NCBI GenBank assembly: GCA_934120045.1
Contig: CAKOTF010000004.1
Span: 77,857-141,856 of the forward strand
DNA length: 64,000 nucleotides
Reading direction: 5' to 3'
DNA from: an uncultured Clostridia bacterium
GTDB lineage: Bacteria; Bacillota; Clostridia; TANB77; CAG-508
Made by a program: the position numbers and the translations under genes. The notes below the pieces were generated by a model. That model did no database searches and was not told the origin of the DNA. It saw only the letters and a list, made by a program, of their open reading frames with translations. How positions within the stretch are numbered: the stretch's first letter is position 1; every line of letters begins with the position of its first letter. Shown piece after piece: positions 62,981 through 64,000 of the stretch.

Positions 62981-63853
62981 ATGGAAAAAACAAGATTTAC
63001 AGTTGCTATTAGTGCTTACAATATAGAAAATTATGTAAAAAGAGCAATAGATAGTGTGTTAAATCAAACATTTAAAAATTATGAATTGTTAGTGATAGAT
63101 GATTGCTCAACAGATTCAACAATGAAAGTAATAGAAGAAGTAGTTGGAGAAAAAGCAAAAATATTACAAACAAAGAAAAATTCTGGAACAGCCGCAGCAT
63201 CAAGAAATATTGCTATAGAAAATGCCAAAGGAGAATATTTATTATTTTTAGATGGTGATGATGAATTATATAGTAATGAAACATTAAAAGAAATTGATGA
63301 ACATATAAAGGAAAATAAATATGATATTATATATTTAGGTTATGAAAATGTAGGACATACAGAAAATTATTATAGAATTTCAAATAAAGAAAATTCAACA
63401 AGAGAAGCAAGACTAATTTGTGATGAAAGCTTTTCAGTTTCAAGCAAAGTTTGGAATGTAGAATTTTTAAGAAATAATAATATTAGATTTAAAGAAGGAA
63501 TGTATTACGAAGATGAGCTATTTTCAATAAAAAGCAATATTTTATCAAAAGTAACTACATATGGAGAATTTCCAATATTCAAATATCACAGAAACCGTGA
63601 AGGAAGTGTTATGACAAAACCAACAGTAAAAAAATGTTCAGATTGGTATAGAATGGTAGCAGAAGTAACAGACTTGTACGAAATAACACCAGAAGAAGAT
63701 AGAAAATATTTATTAAGTTTCTTGAAAAATGAAAGTGATAGTATTCCATTAAGAGTTGAAAATATAATAGAGGCTTTAAGAGAAAACAGAAAAACAAAAG
63801 TATTGCCAAAAAGAAACTATAAATTTATAGATGTATTAAATGAAGAAGAATAA
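62981..63853 (+). CDS. family 2 glycosyltransferase
   Basis: 290 residues. FTVAISAYNIENYVKRAIDSVLNQTF, VIDDCSTDST, SGTAAASRN and FLDGDDELY (DxD) define a GT2 enzyme of the EpsJ/capsule kind. AAAGGAATGTGAGG precedes the ATG. Single gene with its own perfect promoter and terminator, about 5 kb from the main glycan locus; it may modify the same surface polymer. Acceptor and donor unknown. Confidence 0.88.
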   Translation: MEKTRFTVAISAYNIENYVKRAIDSVLNQTFKNYELLVIDDCSTDSTMKVIEEVVGEKAKILQTKKNSGTAAASRNIAIENAKGEYLLFLDGDDELYSNETLKEIDEHIKENKYDIIYLGYENVGHTENYYRISNKENSTREARLICDESFSVSSKVWNVEFLRNNNIRFKEGMYYEDELFSIKSNILSKVTTYGEFPIFKYHRNREGSVMTKPTVKKCSDWYRMVAEVTDLYEITPEEDRKYLLSFLKNESDSIPLRVENIIEALRENRKTKVLPKRNYKFIDVLNEEE

Positions 63854-63856
63854 TAG

Positions 63857-63900
63857 AAAAAACATATTATGAAATGTAAAATTTTGTAATATGTTTTTTT
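63857..63900 (+). terminator. terminator of last GT2
   Basis: AAAAAACATATTA / TAATATGTTTTTT stem; right arm is a T-run. The last 100 bases of the window hold nothing I can identify. Confidence 0.8.
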
Positions 63901-64000
63901 GTTGTATTGATGTTTATTAATCATTAAGTATTTTACTTTATGCTAAATTTCTAATAAAATAATATCAATAAAAATTGTTGATGTCAACTAAAAGAATTAA

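Overview
The window is very AT-rich (roughly a quarter G+C in most places) and reads as a chromosomal segment of a low-GC, Gram-positive anaerobe of the class Clostridia, probably an uncultured gut lineage. This is inferred from the era-yqzL-recO gene order, TagO, CdaA, Mbl/MreB, Hsp33, an LPXTG-anchored protein, and two secreted enzymes built on ChW (clostridial hydrophobic) repeats. Strong Shine-Dalgarno sites (AAAGGAGG-like) and near-consensus sigma-A promoters with 17-nt spacers are everywhere, which lets many starts be set. I saw no rRNA, tRNA, CRISPR array, transposase or integrase.

1-12.5 kb is core housekeeping: era (5' end cut off)-yqzL-recO, a minus-strand HtrA protease, an rnhB-pseudopilin-deoA operon, a small membrane protein with the c-di-AMP synthase cdaA and truA, a small Cys-rich membrane protein, minus-strand asnS, and a TetR regulator next to an acyl-CoA synthetase. 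12.6-33.5 kb is mixed: an E/K-rich hypothetical, an LRV-repeat protein of higher GC, tsaE, an 8-kb gene for a cyclic beta-1,2-glucan synthase-like enzyme, a strikingly GC-rich (about 55%) 121-aa orphan driven by a perfect consensus promoter, a MacB/FtsX-type ABC exporter, an LPXTG surface protein, a SWIM-SNF2 helicase and an Hsp20 chaperone.

33.7-57.7 kb is a surface-glycan locus. After a lone GT2 gene, a promoter at 34721-34749 appears to drive one long run of tightly spaced or overlapping genes: Wzm/Wzt-type ABC export, several GT2 enzymes, a WsaF-like bifunctional transferase, an MBL-fold hydrolase, a methyltransferase relative that has lost its SAM-binding core, a three-part lipid-linked sugar module (DPM1-like GT, DUF2304, GtrA fused to a GT-C), and a Wzx-like flippase. 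The run ends in a ChW-M14 peptidase. It is followed by an unknown membrane-anchored protein, a ChW-GH25 lysozyme, galE and a second DPM1/GtrB-like transferase. Together these would build, decorate, export and remodel a cell-wall polysaccharide.

57.8-64 kb returns to housekeeping: mreB/mbl, rpsT, rpiB, tagO, hslO, ppaC, and a last GT2 gene behind a perfect consensus promoter.

The observations most worth following are the GC-rich orphan at 23724-24089, a 19-bp direct-repeat motif shared by the htrA and hsp20 promoters (beside a half-eroded CIRCE element at hsp20), the eroded methyltransferase, and the pair of ChW wall enzymes flanking an unknown protein. All functional names are from reading the sequence and memory of families; no searches were run.
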